Shown here: in pieces, positions 30,457-41,871 of the stretch
Numbering within the stretch: the first letter of the stretch is position 1
Layout: each line of letters begins with the position of its first letter
DNA from: Pseudomonas flexibilis
GTDB taxonomy: Bacteria > Pseudomonadota > Gammaproteobacteria > Pseudomonadales > Pseudomonadaceae
NCBI RefSeq assembly: GCF_000802425.1
Contig: NZ_JRUD01000002.1
Coordinates: 362,889-426,888 of the forward strand
Length of the DNA: 64,000 nucleotides
Reading direction: 5' to 3'
Position numbers and translations under genes: made by a program
Notes under the pieces: model-generated
The model's input: the letters and a program-made list of their open reading frames with translations, nothing else
Databases searched by the model: none
What the model was told of the DNA's origin: nothing

Positions 30457-30474
30457 TCGGGTGTTGCGTGCTGC

Positions 30475-30687
30475 TTAGCCCAGAACCTGGACCTTGTCAG
30501 CCTGCATGCCCTTCTGGCCCTGGACGGCTTCGAAGGTAACCTTCTGGCCTTCCTTCAGGCTGCGGAAGCCGCTGCCTTCGATAGCACGGAAGTGCACGAA
30601 CAGATCCGGACCGCTTTCGGGGGTGATGAAGCCGAAGCCCTTCTCATCGTTGAACCATTTGACGGTGCCGGTTTGACGATTCGACAT
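30475..30687 (-). CDS. CspA-family cold-shock protein
   Basis: 70 residues, a single cold-shock domain. RNP1 (KGFGFITP, about 16-23) and RNP2 (DLFVHF, 28-33) are intact, and the protein begins [11 protein letters not shown]. It is a small RNA/DNA-binding chaperone that melts structure in nucleic acids. The transcript probably begins near 30842, giving an untranslated leader of about 155 nt, as in temperature-regulated csp genes. Which paralogue this is (CspA, CapB or CspD type) is not fixed by sequence alone. Confidence 0.95.
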   Translation of the reverse strand: MSNRQTGTVKWFNDEKGFGFITPESGPDLFVHFRAIEGSGFRSLKEGQKVTFEAVQGQKGMQADKVQVLG

Positions 30688-30848
30688 GTCTTTATTTCCT
30701 TGAAACTAGAGTGGATGGCAGTCCCTGTGACAACAGGGAGCTGGAACTGGTTGCAGGAGATAAGAGAAGTCGAGCGGGATGAAGCAAATCGTCAAGATCT
30801 ACCGCACCAGGTCACGATTCAACAGCGACCCATGCAAACAGTGAGCGC

Positions 30849-30877
30849 ACTCTACGGAAGTTTCGGGCAAATGCCAA
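30849..30877 (-). promoter_or_regulatory. Sigma-70 promoter of the cold-shock gene
   Basis: On the minus strand TTGGCA (30877-30872), a 17-nt spacer and TAGAGT (30854-30849): 5/6 and 4/6 matches. It predicts a leader of about 155 nt. The remaining part of the 30688-31036 gap holds this leader and the tRNA-Leu 3' flank; no gene is seen. Confidence 0.6.
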
Positions 30878-31036
30878 CCCCCCCGCTCGGCACCTTTATG
30901 ACGACGGCCGGAATGCTCCGGGGAAAAAGCTACAACTGGGCCGTCGAGGCGGTCGTATCGGGGTCGAGACTTGACGCGGAAGGACGGTCGGGCAGGCCCG
31001 GCCGGGGGATAGAAAAAGGGCATTTTCTTATCGGAC

Positions 31037-31122
31037 TGGTGCCTTGGGAGAGACTCGAACTCTCACGTTGTCGCCAACGGCGGATTTTGAATCCGCTGCG
31101 TCTACCATTCCGCCACCAAGGC
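31037..31122 (-). tRNA. tRNA-Leu (CAA anticodon)
   Basis: 86 nt including an encoded CCA. The acceptor stem GCCTTGG pairs with CCAAGGC, the anticodon loop TTCAAAA gives CAA, and there is a long variable arm as expected for a type II tRNA. TTCGAGTCT forms the T-loop region. Confidence 0.95.
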
Positions 31123-31133
31123 AATGGGCGCGC

Positions 31134-31162
31134 AGTATAGGGAGGCCAAGCCAGCCGGTCAA
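31134..31162 (-). promoter_or_regulatory. Sigma-70 promoter of tRNA-Leu
   Basis: TTGACC, a 17-nt spacer and TATACT on the minus strand, with a GC-rich GCGCGCCC discriminator before the tRNA. This is typical of stringently controlled stable-RNA promoters. Confidence 0.75.
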
Positions 31163-31227
31163 TCGGCTCGCATGGCCAGCTCCAGGCATTTCCGTTAAGC
31201 TTTGCGCCCCTGCAAGACGGCCTCACC

Positions 31228-33407
<2,180 letters not shown>

Positions 33408-33457
33408 ATGAATCCGTATTGAAACCGTAGAAACCATCCCTGCAACAGGAGTGTTAC

Positions 33458-33793
33458 ATGAGCTTTTTCATTCCCGCCGCCTACGCCCAGGCCGCACCGG
33501 GCGCTGCAGCTCCGGGTTCCGACATGATGGGCATTCTGATGCTCGTGGGCTTCGTGGTCATCTTCTACCTGATGATCTGGCGCCCCCAGGCCAAGCGTGC
33601 CAAGGAGCACAAGAACCTGCTGGCCGGCCTGCAGAAGGGCGACGAAGTGGTCACCGGCGGCGGCATGACCGGCAAGGTGGTCAAGGTTGCCGATGACTTC
33701 GTGGTGCTGGAAGTGGCCGACAACGTCGAGTTGAAGTTCCAGAAGGCCGCCATCGTAGCGACCCTGCCCAAGGGCACGCTGAAGGCCATCTGA
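33458..33793 (+). CDS. yajC: Preprotein translocase accessory subunit YajC
   Basis: 111 residues with one N-terminal membrane helix (MMGILMLVGFVVIFYLMIW) followed by RPQAKRAKEHKNLL and a beta-barrel-like cytosolic part (GDEVVTGGGMTGKVVKV). It associates with SecDF in the inner membrane. It lies 50 nt after tgt and 140 nt before secD, in the usual order; a strong hairpin is in the second gap. Confidence 0.95.
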   Translation: MSFFIPAAYAQAAPGAAAPGSDMMGILMLVGFVVIFYLMIWRPQAKRAKEHKNLLAGLQKGDEVVTGGGMTGKVVKVADDFVVLEVADNVELKFQKAAIVATLPKGTLKAI

Positions 33794-33892
33794 TCCTGTC
33801 GGGTGGCACCCGCCAGGAACGGCGCTGTTCGCATGTGTCGCTGCCTTCCTGGAGGCTGAGCCGCCCGTTCAGGCTTCACGAGTTACTTTCTT

Positions 33893-33914
33893 GCGGGGCG
33901 CCTAGGCGCCCCGC
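33893..33914 (+). terminator. Perfect hairpin in the yajC-secD gap
   Basis: GCGGGGCGCC and GGCGCCCCGC form a 10-bp perfect stem with a 2-nt loop, followed by TCTTTG. It lies 20 nt upstream of the secD ATG and could act as an attenuator or processing site. The short T-tract makes full termination unlikely. Confidence 0.45.
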
Positions 33915-33933
33915 TCTTTGAGCGGGCGGCGTC

Positions 33934-35796
33934 ATGCTGAACAAATATCCCCTGTGGAAATATCTGCTGATTCTCGCGGTCCTGGCCCTAGGCCTGGTGT
34001 ATTCCGCGCCCAATTTGTATCCCGATGACCCTTCGATCCAGATCACCGGCACCAGCACGGCGCTGCGTATCGATGAGGTAACGGTCGAGCGGGCTGCCGA
34101 AGCGCTGCGCGCGGCGGGCATTACGGTCAAGGCCACCGAAGTCTCCGAGCGCGGTGGCCTGCTGCGCCTGACCCGGCTCGGCGACCAGTTGCCTGCCAAG
34201 GACGTGGTTCGCAAGACCCTGGGTGATGAGTACGTGGTCGCGCTCAACCTGGCGCCCACCACGCCCGACTGGCTGCGCAGCATTGGCGCCTCGCCGATGA
34301 AGCTGGGTCTGGACCTGTCCGGCGGCGTGCATTTCCTGCTGGAAGTGGACATGGACAAGGCCATCGACGCGCGCCTGAAAGTCTATGAAGGCGAGGTCAA
34401 GAGCCTGCTGCGCAAGGAGCGCATCCGCTATCGCAGCATGCCGGGCAGCGACAATGCCTTCCAGTTGGGTTTCACCGACAGCGAAAGTCTCGACCGGGCC
34501 CAGAGCCTGATCCGCAAGACCTTCACCGATTTCGAGCTGACCAGCAGCGTGCGCAACCAGCTGCAGGTGCTCAATGTCGCGCTGACGCCAGCCACCCTGG
34601 CCGATATCCGCGAATACTCCATCAAGCAGAACCTCACCACCGTGCGCAACCGCGTCAACGAGCTCGGCGTGGCCGAGCCGTTGGTGCAGCGTCAGGGCGC
34701 CAATCGCATCGTGGTCGAGCTGCCGGGTGTGCAGGACACCGCCGAGGCCAAGCGGATTCTCGGCAAGACGGCCAGCCTGGAGTTCCGTCTGGCTGCCGAG
34801 CCGGATGCCCCGCGCGCCACCACCGAGACCTTCGATTTCCGCGAGGAAGGCCGTGCTCCGGTGGCACTGGAGCGCAGCGTGATCATCACTGGTGACCAGG
34901 TGACCGACGCGCAAGCCAGCTATGACGAGAACGGTCGCCCGCAGGTGAACATTCGTCTGGACGGGCACGGCGGCGAGCTGATGAACCGTGCCACCCGCAA
35001 CAACGTCGGGCGCAGCATGGCGGTGCTGTTCATCGAGCAGCGTCCGGTGACCCGCTATGTCAAGGAGCTGGTCGACGGCGTCGAACAGGAAGTGGCGGTA
35101 CAGAGCTTCCGTGAAGAGAAGAAGATCATTTCCCTGGCCACCATTCAGTCGGCCCTGGGCAGTCAGTTCCGCATTACCGGCCTGGACGGTCAGGGCGAGT
35201 CCTCCGAGCTGGCGCTACTGCTGCGCGCCGGCGGTCTGGCCGCGCCGATGTACTTCGCCGAGGAGCGCACCATCGGCCCGAGCCTGGGTGCCGAGAACAT
35301 CGCCAAGGGTATCGAGTCCACCTGGTGGGCGCTGATCCTGGTCTCGCTGTTCGTCATCCTCGTCTACAAGTTCTTCGGCATCCTGGCCACCGTCGCGCTG
35401 GCGTTCAACCTGGTGCTGCTGGTCGGCCTGATGTCGGTGATCGGCGCCACCCTGACCCTGCCGGGCATCGCCGGTATCGTGCTGACGCTGGGTATGGCGG
35501 TGGACGCCAACGTGCTGATCTATTCGCGGATCCGCGAGGAACTGAAGAATGGCCTGTCGGTGCAGCGCGCCATTCATGAGGGCTTCGATCGTGCCTACAC
35601 GGCGATCATCGACAGTAACCTGACCACCCTGCTGGTCGGCGCCATCCTGTTCGCACTCGGTACCGGGCCGGTCAAGGGCTTCGCGGTCACGCTGTCGCTC
35701 GGCATCCTGACCTCGATGTTCACCGCCATCATGTTCACGCGCGGCCAGGTCAACCTGCTCTTCGGCGGTCGCAACGTGAAGAAACTGTGGATCTGA
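33934..35796 (+). CDS. secD: Protein translocase subunit SecD
   Basis: 620 residues, normal for SecD. A first membrane helix (LLILAVLALGLVYSAPNLYPD) leads to a large periplasmic P1 domain (DLSGGVHFLLEVD), then five helices near the C-terminus including TWWALILVSLFVILVYKFFG and the conserved GMAVDANVLIYSRIREE segment. It uses the proton gradient to pull exported chains through SecYEG together with SecF. secF begins 10 nt downstream. Confidence 0.97.
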   Translation: MLNKYPLWKYLLILAVLALGLVYSAPNLYPDDPSIQITGTSTALRIDEVTVERAAEALRAAGITVKATEVSERGGLLRLTRLGDQLPAKDVVRKTLGDEYVVALNLAPTTPDWLRSIGASPMKLGLDLSGGVHFLLEVDMDKAIDARLKVYEGEVKSLLRKERIRYRSMPGSDNAFQLGFTDSESLDRAQSLIRKTFTDFELTSSVRNQLQVLNVALTPATLADIREYSIKQNLTTVRNRVNELGVAEPLVQRQGANRIVVELPGVQDTAEAKRILGKTASLEFRLAAEPDAPRATTETFDFREEGRAPVALERSVIITGDQVTDAQASYDENGRPQVNIRLDGHGGELMNRATRNNVGRSMAVLFIEQRPVTRYVKELVDGVEQEVAVQSFREEKKIISLATIQSALGSQFRITGLDGQGESSELALLLRAGGLAAPMYFAEERTIGPSLGAENIAKGIESTWWALILVSLFVILVYKFFGILATVALAFNLVLLVGLMSVIGATLTLPGIAGIVLTLGMAVDANVLIYSRIREELKNGLSVQRAIHEGFDRAYTAIIDSNLTTLLVGAILFALGTGPVKGFAVTLSLGILTSMFTAIMFTRGQVNLLFGGRNVKKLWI

Positions 35797-35806
35797 GGGC
35801 CAGGCC

Positions 35807-36721
35807 GTGATCAAGAAAACCATTCCCTTCATGGCGATCCGCAATCTTGCGTTCGCCATCACGCTGATCCTGACCGTTCTGGGCATCGCTGCCCTGGCAG
35901 TCAAGGGTCTCAATTTCGGCCTGGACTTCACCGGCGGCACGCTGATCGAGCTGCAGTACGAGCAGCCGGCTGACCTGGAGCGCATCAAGCGCGAGCTGGG
36001 GCAGGCGGGCTACACGGATGCGGTGGTGCAGAGCTTCGGCGCCACCACCGACGTGCTGATCCGCATGGCCGGCGACGACCCGCAGCTGGGCGCGAAGGTT
36101 GGCGAGGCGCTGCGTACCATCGACCCGGCCGCGGGCTTCGAGATCAAGCGTGTCGAGTTCGTCGGTCCGCAGGTGGGTGAGGAGCTGCGCGACCAGGGTG
36201 GCCTGGCCATGCTGCTGGCGCTCGGCGGCATCCTGGTGTACCTGGCGTTCCGCTTCCAGTGGAAGTTCGGCGTGGGTGCCATCGCCTCGCTGGCCCACGA
36301 CACCATCCTCACCCTGGGTCTGCTGGCGCTGCTGGAAGTGCCCTTCGACCTGACGGTGCTGGCGGCGGTGCTGGCGATGATCGGTTACTCGCTGAACGAC
36401 ACCATCATCATCTACGACCGCATCCGCGAAAACTTCCGGGTGCTGCGCAAGGCCAGCCTGATCGAGAACATCGATATCTCGGTCACCCAGACCCTGCTGC
36501 GCACCATGGCCACCTCGTTCTCCACCGCGCTGGCGCTGATCGCCCTGCTGGTGTGGGGTGGCGACGTGCTGGCCGGTTTCGCCGTTGCCCTGCTGATCGG
36601 CGTGGTGGTGGGTACCTACTCGTCGGTGTACATCGGCGCCACGGTGCTGGTCTGGCTGAAGCTGACCAGCGAGGACCTGATCCCGCCGGCAACCGAAGAG
36701 GCAGTCGACGAAAGGCCCTGA
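35807..36721 (+). CDS. secF: Protein translocase subunit SecF
   Basis: 304 residues with the SecF pattern: an N-terminal helix, a periplasmic part containing LNFGLDFTGGTLIELQYE, and five further helices with GYSLNDTIIIYDRIREN (the SecF counterpart of the SecD RND motif) and TLLRTMATSFSTALALIAL. It starts at a GTG, 10 nt after secD, and acts as SecDF-YajC in the inner membrane. Confidence 0.96.
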   Translation: MIKKTIPFMAIRNLAFAITLILTVLGIAALAVKGLNFGLDFTGGTLIELQYEQPADLERIKRELGQAGYTDAVVQSFGATTDVLIRMAGDDPQLGAKVGEALRTIDPAAGFEIKRVEFVGPQVGEELRDQGGLAMLLALGGILVYLAFRFQWKFGVGAIASLAHDTILTLGLLALLEVPFDLTVLAAVLAMIGYSLNDTIIIYDRIRENFRVLRKASLIENIDISVTQTLLRTMATSFSTALALIALLVWGGDVLAGFAVALLIGVVVGTYSSVYIGATVLVWLKLTSEDLIPPATEEAVDERP

Positions 36722-36784
36722 ACCGACACGGCCATCTTCAGTCTAAGGCACGGATTTTTGATTCCGTTTGGACTGGAGGTGGCT

Positions 36785-37324
36785 GTGAAGAAATCGATGA
36801 TCGTCGGCGTGGTGCTCGGCGCGGTCGGTGTGACGGCGGGCGGAGCGCTGGCGACCTATCAATGGGCGGGAGATCGCGAGCCGAAGTTCGCCACCGTGCT
36901 GGACGTTTCTCCGGTGAAGGAAACCCAGCGCACCCCGCGTCAGGTCTGCCGTGACGTCGCCGTCACCCATCAGCGACCGGTACAGGATCAGCACCAGATC
37001 GCTGGCACCGCCATCGGAGCGGTGGTCGGCGGTCTGCTGGGCAATCAGGTCGGTGGCGGGAGCGGCAAGAAGCTGGCCACTGTGGCCGGTGCGGTAGGCG
37101 GCGGCTACGTTGGCAACAAGGCGCAGGAGCGCATGCAGGCCAGCGACACTTACACCACCACCGAAACCCGCTGCGAGACGGTGCAGGATACCCACGAAAA
37201 GGTAGTTGGCTACGACGTCAGCTATGAGCTGGGTGGTCAGCGCGGCCGCGTGCGCATGGATCGCGATCCGGGGGCGCAGATTCCGGTGCGCGACGGCCAG
37301 TTGGTGCTCGCCGAGCAGCCGTAA
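36785..37324 (+). CDS. Glycine-zipper 2TM domain protein (SlyB-like)
   Basis: 179 residues. An N-terminal membrane helix (MIVGVVLGAVGVTAGGALATY) is followed by a glycine-zipper segment (GTAIGAVVGGLLGNQVGGG ... AVGGGYVGNKAQ) and a C-terminal beta domain (YDVSYELGGQRGRVRMD). It resembles the Rick_17kDa/SlyB type but lacks a lipobox cysteine. GTG at 36785 is chosen because GGAGGT lies just upstream; the ATG at 36797 is an alternative. It occupies the same place, between secF and suhB, as a similar gene in P. aeruginosa. Function is probably in cell-envelope integrity (inference). Confidence 0.8.
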   Translation: MKKSMIVGVVLGAVGVTAGGALATYQWAGDREPKFATVLDVSPVKETQRTPRQVCRDVAVTHQRPVQDQHQIAGTAIGAVVGGLLGNQVGGGSGKKLATVAGAVGGGYVGNKAQERMQASDTYTTTETRCETVQDTHEKVVGYDVSYELGGQRGRVRMDRDPGAQIPVRDGQLVLAEQP

Positions 37325-37340
37325 TCGAACCTGCAGACAT

Positions 37341-37368
37341 GAAAAAAGCGCCCTGGGGCGCTTTTTTC
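37341..37368. terminator. Bidirectional terminator between the glycine-zipper gene and suhB
   Basis: GAAAAAAGCGCC / GGCGCTTTTTTC with a CTGG loop. The perfect stem has A-run and T-run flanks, so it can end transcripts from both convergent genes. Confidence 0.9.
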
Positions 37369-37383
37369 ATTTTCGGCTGATCA

Positions 37384-38205
37384 TCACAGCTGGCGCTTGA
37401 GGCTCGGCCACAGGTGCGGCTGGATAGCGGTGAGCACTGCCTTGAAGCACTTGGTGTTGCCCGCCACGATGTGGCCCTTGTCGAAGAACTCATGGCCACC
37501 GGTGAAGTCGCTCACCAAGCCGCCCGCTTCCTGAATCAGCAGCACGCCGGCTGCCATGTCCCACTCGGACAGGCCGAATTCCCAGAAGGCGTCATAGCGG
37601 CCTGCAGCCACGTAGGCCAGGTCCAGGCTGGCGGCGCCAGCGCGGCGGATACCGGCGGTGTCGCCTACCAGGCTGCGGAACATGCCCAGGTAGTTGTCCA
37701 GGTGGTCGAGCTGGCTGTCGCGGAACGGGAAGCCGGTGCCCAGCAGTGCGCCTTCCAGGCTCTTGCGGCTACTGACGCGGATGCGGCGGCCGTTCAGCGC
37801 GGCACCGCGGCCACGGCTGGCGGTGAATTCTTCCTGGCGTACCGGGTCGAGTACCACGGCGTGTTCCAGGCGACCCTTGTACTTGCAGGCGATGCTGACG
37901 GCGAAATGCGGTACGCCGCGCAGGAAGTTGGTGGTGCCGTCCAGCGGATCGATGATCCACTGATAGTCGGCGCCTTCGCCGGTGCCGGCGATCTCGCCGC
38001 TTTCCTCGCCCTTGAAGCCGTGGTTCGGATAGGACTTGCGCAGCAGGTTGATGATGCATTGTTCTGCGGCAAGGTCGATTTCGCTGACGTAATCCTTGGC
38101 TTCCTTCTCGTTGGCCGAGATGGCATCCAGGCGTTCGATGGAGCGGAAGATCAGTTCACCGGCGCTGCGCGCAGCGCGCAAGGCGATGTTCAGCATGGGC
38201 TGCAT
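37384..38205 (-). CDS. suhB: Inositol-1-monophosphatase SuhB
   Basis: 273 residues. The Mg-dependent phosphatase motifs are present: GEESGE (metal ligands), WIIDPLDGTTNFLRG, and the C-terminal EWDMAAGVLLIQEAGG. In E. coli SuhB also joins the rRNA antitermination complex, and in P. aeruginosa it affects virulence regulation. The ATG at 38205 gives the conserved MQPMLNIALRAARSAGE start; a GTG 12 nt further upstream is possible but has no better ribosome site. An extended -10 lies about 37 nt upstream. Confidence 0.93.
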   Translation of the reverse strand: MQPMLNIALRAARSAGELIFRSIERLDAISANEKEAKDYVSEIDLAAEQCIINLLRKSYPNHGFKGEESGEIAGTGEGADYQWIIDPLDGTTNFLRGVPHFAVSIACKYKGRLEHAVVLDPVRQEEFTASRGRGAALNGRRIRVSSRKSLEGALLGTGFPFRDSQLDHLDNYLGMFRSLVGDTAGIRRAGAASLDLAYVAAGRYDAFWEFGLSEWDMAAGVLLIQEAGGLVSDFTGGHEFFDKGHIVAGNTKCFKAVLTAIQPHLWPSLKRQL

Positions 38206-38241
38206 GGGGGGAAACACCTGGGCTGTTAAAGAAAGCCGGGA

Positions 38242-38250
38242 ATTCTAACA
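38242..38250 (-). promoter_or_regulatory. Extended -10 promoter of suhB
   Basis: TGTTAGAAT on the minus strand, an extended -10 (TGn plus a 5/6 -10 hexamer), 37 nt upstream of the suhB ATG. No -35 consensus is seen. Confidence 0.45.
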
Positions 38251-38398
38251 GAAAGCCAGGCAGACGCGTGAGTGGCATTGACCGTCGGGTATCGCAGTGG
38301 CGGGCAGGGCGCCGGGGGAATCGCCAATGTTGCGTGGCGAGCGGGAACCGCCATCGGCTAAGATTCTGCCCCTTCCGTTTTCTCAGGTGGATCAGGGC

Positions 38399-39178
38399 GT
38401 GCTACAGAACATCCGCGTGGTGCTGGTCAATACCAGCCATCCCGGCAACATCGGCGGGGCGGCCCGTGCCATGAAGAACATGGGGCTTTCCCGTCTGGTG
38501 CTGGTCGATCCCGAGGAGTTTCCCAGTCCCAAGGCGCTGGCGCGGGCATCCGGCGCCAATGACCTGCTGGACAATGCCCAGGTGGTGTCCACGCTCGAGG
38601 AGGCTCTGGTCGGTTGTAGCCTGGTGCTGGGCACCAGTGCGCGCGACCGGCGCATTCCCTGGCCGCTGCTCGATCCGCGCGAGTGCGCGAGCAAGAGTCT
38701 TGAGCAGGTGGCGCTGGGGGGTGAGGTGGCGCTGGTATTCGGTCGCGAATACGCCGGCCTGACCAACGAGGAATTGCAGCGCTGCCAGTTTCACGTGCAC
38801 ATTCCCTCCGATCCGGAGTTCGGTTCGCTGAACCTGGCGGCTGCGGTGCAGGTGCTGACCTACGAAGTGCGCATGGCGTGGCTGGCCGCCCAGGGTGCGC
38901 CGACCAAGATGGAAAAGGTGGAAGCCACGGCCATCCTGGATACTCGGCCGGTCACCATGGACGAGCTGGAACGTTATTTCGAACACCTCGAGCAGACGTT
39001 GGTGGAAATCGGCTTCCTCGATCCGCAGAAGCCGCGCCATCTGATGGCCCGGCTGCGGCGGCTGTACGGTCGCAGCGGCATCAGCAAGCTGGAGATGAAT
39101 ATCCTGCGCGGCATTCTCACCGAGACCCAGAAGGTGGCGCGGGGCGAGCCCCACAAGCGGAGAGCAGATGATGTTTGA
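38399..39178 (+). CDS. trmJ: tRNA (cytidine/uridine-32-2'-O)-methyltransferase TrmJ
   Basis: 259 residues. A SPOUT-fold methyltransferase acting on position 32 of several tRNAs. The conserved N-terminus [20 protein letters not shown], the LVLGTSAR strand, the knot residues [14 protein letters not shown] and [18 protein letters not shown] are all present. A GTG start at 38399 fits the family start and has AGGTGG about 10 nt upstream. Its stop overlaps the start of cysE, giving coupling. Confidence 0.93.
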   Translation: MLQNIRVVLVNTSHPGNIGGAARAMKNMGLSRLVLVDPEEFPSPKALARASGANDLLDNAQVVSTLEEALVGCSLVLGTSARDRRIPWPLLDPRECASKSLEQVALGGEVALVFGREYAGLTNEELQRCQFHVHIPSDPEFGSLNLAAAVQVLTYEVRMAWLAAQGAPTKMEKVEATAILDTRPVTMDELERYFEHLEQTLVEIGFLDPQKPRHLMARLRRLYGRSGISKLEMNILRGILTETQKVARGEPHKRRADDV

Positions 39179-39959
39179 TCGCATGCGTGAGGATATCCGG
39201 AGCGTGTTCAGCCGCGACCCGGCGGCCCGAAGCGTGCTCGAGGTGCTGTTGTGCTACCCCGGCCTGCACGCGGTGTGGATGCATCGGCTGGCACACCGGC
39301 TGTGGCGTGCGGATTGGCGCCTGCTGGCGCGGTTGGTCTCGCACCTCGGGCGCTGGCTGACCGGCATCGAGATCCACCCGGGGGCGAAGATCGGCCGGCG
39401 CTTCTTCATCGACCATGGCATGGGCGTGGTCATCGGCGAGACCGCCGAGATCGGCGACGACGTGACCCTCTACCATGGCGTCACCCTGGGCGGCACCAGC
39501 TGGAACAAGGGCAAGCGACATCCCACCCTGGAGGACGGCGTCATCGTCGGCGCGGGGGCGAAGATCCTCGGGCCGTTTACCGTGGGGGCGGGCGCCAAGG
39601 TCGGTTCCAACGCGGTGGTCACCAAGCCGGTGCCAGCGGGTGTCACGGTGGTCGGCAACCCGGGGCGGGTGGTGGTCAAGACCAGTGGCGAGGAGCAGGC
39701 CAAGCGCAAGGCCATCGCCGAGAAGTACGGATTCGAGGCCTACGCGGTCGGCGAAAACATGCCGGACCCGGTCACCAAGGCCATCGGTCAACTGCTGGAT
39801 CACCTGCATGCCGTGGATGGCCGCCTTGAGGAAATGAACCGCGCCCTCAAGGCGCTTGGCTACTGCTGCGGCGAGCTGCCGGCGCTGCGTGACGAGGATT
39901 TTGTCGAGATCAAGGAAGAGATGCGCGGCGAGAGCCGGGAGCCTGGCGCCCAGGGTTGA
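39171..39959 (+). CDS. cysE: Serine O-acetyltransferase
   Basis: 262 residues. The first step of cysteine synthesis, acetyl-CoA plus serine to O-acetylserine. The left-handed beta-helix hexapeptide repeats run from about residue 65 to 165 ([51 protein letters not shown]). Catalytic His and Asp lie in the FIDHGMG and GDDVTLYHG segments. Of two adjacent ATGs (39168, 39171) the second has the better spacing to GGAGA and matches relatives. It overlaps trmJ and precedes the Isc operon, which consumes cysteine. Confidence 0.94.
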   Translation: MFDRMREDIRSVFSRDPAARSVLEVLLCYPGLHAVWMHRLAHRLWRADWRLLARLVSHLGRWLTGIEIHPGAKIGRRFFIDHGMGVVIGETAEIGDDVTLYHGVTLGGTSWNKGKRHPTLEDGVIVGAGAKILGPFTVGAGAKVGSNAVVTKPVPAGVTVVGNPGRVVVKTSGEEQAKRKAIAEKYGFEAYAVGENMPDPVTKAIGQLLDHLHAVDGRLEEMNRALKALGYCCGELPALRDEDFVEIKEEMRGESREPGAQG

Positions 39960-40032
39960 TGCGCTGCCAGCAGCGGCCTGCTATCATGCCGGCCGCTTTC
40001 CGCTGGTAAATCCGAGTATTTCAATGGGTCTT

Positions 40033-40057
40033 ATAGTTGACTCAAATACTCGGAAAT
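40033..40057 (+). promoter_or_regulatory. Type 1 IscR binding site at the isc promoter
   Basis: A 25-nt sequence (ATAGTTGACTCAAATACTCGG plus AAAT) fits the Type 1 IscR consensus ATASYYGACTRWWWYAGTCRRSTAT closely. It overlaps the -35 and spacer of the isc promoter, where holo-IscR would repress its own operon. Confidence 0.75.
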
Positions 40058-40065
40058 TGGATACT
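40037..40065 (+). promoter_or_regulatory. Sigma-70 promoter of the isc operon
   Basis: TTGACT (40037-40042), a 17-nt spacer and GATACT (40060-40065), about 35 nt upstream of the iscR ATG. The -35 is inside the IscR site. Confidence 0.65.
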
Positions 40066-40099
40066 TGCGCCCATTCCAGCGAACCTGTGGTACCCCGCG

Positions 40100-40591
40100 A
40101 TGCGACTCACCACCAAAGGCCGTTACGCCGTCACCGCCATGCTCGACCTGGCCCTGCATGCGCAGCAGGGGCCGGTTTCCCTGGCCGACATCTCCGAGCG
40201 TCAGGGCATTTCCCTGTCCTACCTGGAACAGCTCTTCGCCAAGCTGCGGCGCAACGAGCTGGTCACCAGTGTCCGTGGGCCCGGCGGCGGCTACTACCTT
40301 TCCCGTGACACCCGCGACATCCAGGTCGCCGAAGTGATCGACGCCGTCAACGAATCGGTGGATGCCACGCGCTGCCAGGGCCTGGGTGACTGCCACTCCG
40401 GTGACACCTGTCTTACCCATCACCTGTGGTGCGATCTGAGCGAGCGCATCCATGAATTTTTGAGTGGCATCAGCCTGGCCGACCTGGTGGGTCGCAGCGA
40501 GGTGCAGGAAGTATCCCGGCGTCAGGACCAGCGCTGCACCACCGGCAAGAAGCCGCAACTCGACAAGATTGAAGCGTCCGCCGTGGAATGA
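40100..40591 (+). CDS. iscR: Fe-S cluster-dependent transcriptional regulator IscR
   Basis: 163 residues of the Rrf2 family. Winged helix N-terminus ([20 protein letters not shown]); the [2Fe-2S] ligands C92, C98 and C104 with H107 are all present ([17 protein letters not shown]). It represses the isc operon when clusters are plentiful. The ATG at 40100 is the standard start; the open frame continues upstream only through the promoter. First gene of iscRSUA-hscBA-fdx-iscX. Confidence 0.97.
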   Translation: MRLTTKGRYAVTAMLDLALHAQQGPVSLADISERQGISLSYLEQLFAKLRRNELVTSVRGPGGGYYLSRDTRDIQVAEVIDAVNESVDATRCQGLGDCHSGDTCLTHHLWCDLSERIHEFLSGISLADLVGRSEVQEVSRRQDQRCTTGKKPQLDKIEASAVE

Positions 40592-40620
40592 GTGGGCCGC
40601 CGCCTGTTAGGAGAGAGTCA

Positions 40621-41835
40621 ATGAAGTTGCCGATTTACCTCGATTACTCCGCCACCACCCCGGTAGACCCCCGTGTGGCGAAGCTGATGTGCGATTGCCT
40701 GACCCAGGAAGGGAATTTCGGCAATCCGGCGTCGCGCTCCCATGTCTTCGGCTGGAAGGCCGAGGAAGCCGTGGAAAATGCCCGTCGCCAGGTGGCCGAC
40801 CTGGTCAATGCTGATCCCCGCGAGATCGTCTGGACCTCCGGCGCCACCGAGTCCGACAACCTGGCCATCAAGGGCGTTGCGCACTTCTACGCCAGCAAGG
40901 GCAAGCACATCGTCACCTCGAAGATCGAGCACAAGGCGGTGCTGGACACCACCCGCCAGCTGGAGCGCGAAGGCTTCGAAGTCACCTACCTGGAACCGGG
41001 TGAGGACGGCATCATCACCCCGGCCATGGTCGAGGCGGCGCTGCGCGACGACACCATCCTCGTGTCGATCATGCATGTGAACAACGAGATCGGCACCATC
41101 AACGACATCGCCGCCATCGGCGAGCTGACCCGCGCCCGCGGCATCCTGTTCCATGTGGACGCCGCCCAGTCCACCGGCAAGGTGGCCATCGACCTGGAAA
41201 CCATGAAGGTCGACCTGATGAGCTTCTCCGCCCACAAGACTTACGGTCCCAAGGGCATTGGCGCGCTCTACGTGCGCCGCAAGCCGCGGGTGCGCCTGGA
41301 AGCCCAGATGCACGGCGGCGGTCACGAGCGCGGCATGCGTTCCGGCACCCTGGCGACTCACCAGATCGTCGGCATGGGCGAGGCGTTCCGCATCGCCCGG
41401 GAAGAGATGGCCCAGGACACCGCCCACGTGCTGGCCCTGCGCGATCGCTTCCTCAAGCAGGTCGAGGACATGGAAGAGCTGTACATCAACGGCAGCATGG
41501 CCCGCCGCGTGCCGCACAACCTGAACCTCAGCTTCAACTACGTGGAAGGCGAGTCGCTGATCATGGCGCTCAAGGACCTGGCGGTTTCCTCCGGTTCCGC
41601 CTGTACCTCCGCCTCCCTGGAACCGTCCTACGTGCTGCGCGCCCTGGGACGCAACGACGAGCTGGCCCACAGCTCCATCCGCTTCACCTTCGGCCGCTTC
41701 ACCACCGAGGAAGAAGTGGACTACGCCGCGCAGAAGGTGCGTCAGGCCGTGGCCAAGCTGCGCGAGCTGTCCCCGCTGTGGGACATGTACAAAGAGGGCG
41801 TCGACCTGACCCAGGTCGAATGGCAGGCGCATTAA
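40621..41835 (+). CDS. iscS: Cysteine desulfurase IscS
   Basis: 404 residues, the usual IscS length. PLP enzyme that takes sulfur from cysteine and passes a persulfide to IscU and other acceptors. The PLP lysine is in [12 protein letters not shown] and the mobile active-site loop cysteine in [15 protein letters not shown]. The N-terminus [16 protein letters not shown] and the substrate motif GATESDN are conserved. GGAGAGAG precedes the ATG. Confidence 0.98.
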   Translation: MKLPIYLDYSATTPVDPRVAKLMCDCLTQEGNFGNPASRSHVFGWKAEEAVENARRQVADLVNADPREIVWTSGATESDNLAIKGVAHFYASKGKHIVTSKIEHKAVLDTTRQLEREGFEVTYLEPGEDGIITPAMVEAALRDDTILVSIMHVNNEIGTINDIAAIGELTRARGILFHVDAAQSTGKVAIDLETMKVDLMSFSAHKTYGPKGIGALYVRRKPRVRLEAQMHGGGHERGMRSGTLATHQIVGMGEAFRIAREEMAQDTAHVLALRDRFLKQVEDMEELYINGSMARRVPHNLNLSFNYVEGESLIMALKDLAVSSGSACTSASLEPSYVLRALGRNDELAHSSIRFTFGRFTTEEEVDYAAQKVRQAVAKLRELSPLWDMYKEGVDLTQVEWQAH

Positions 41836-41871
41836 GACGCTGCCCGCACGTGATTCAAGAGGAGTTGCACC

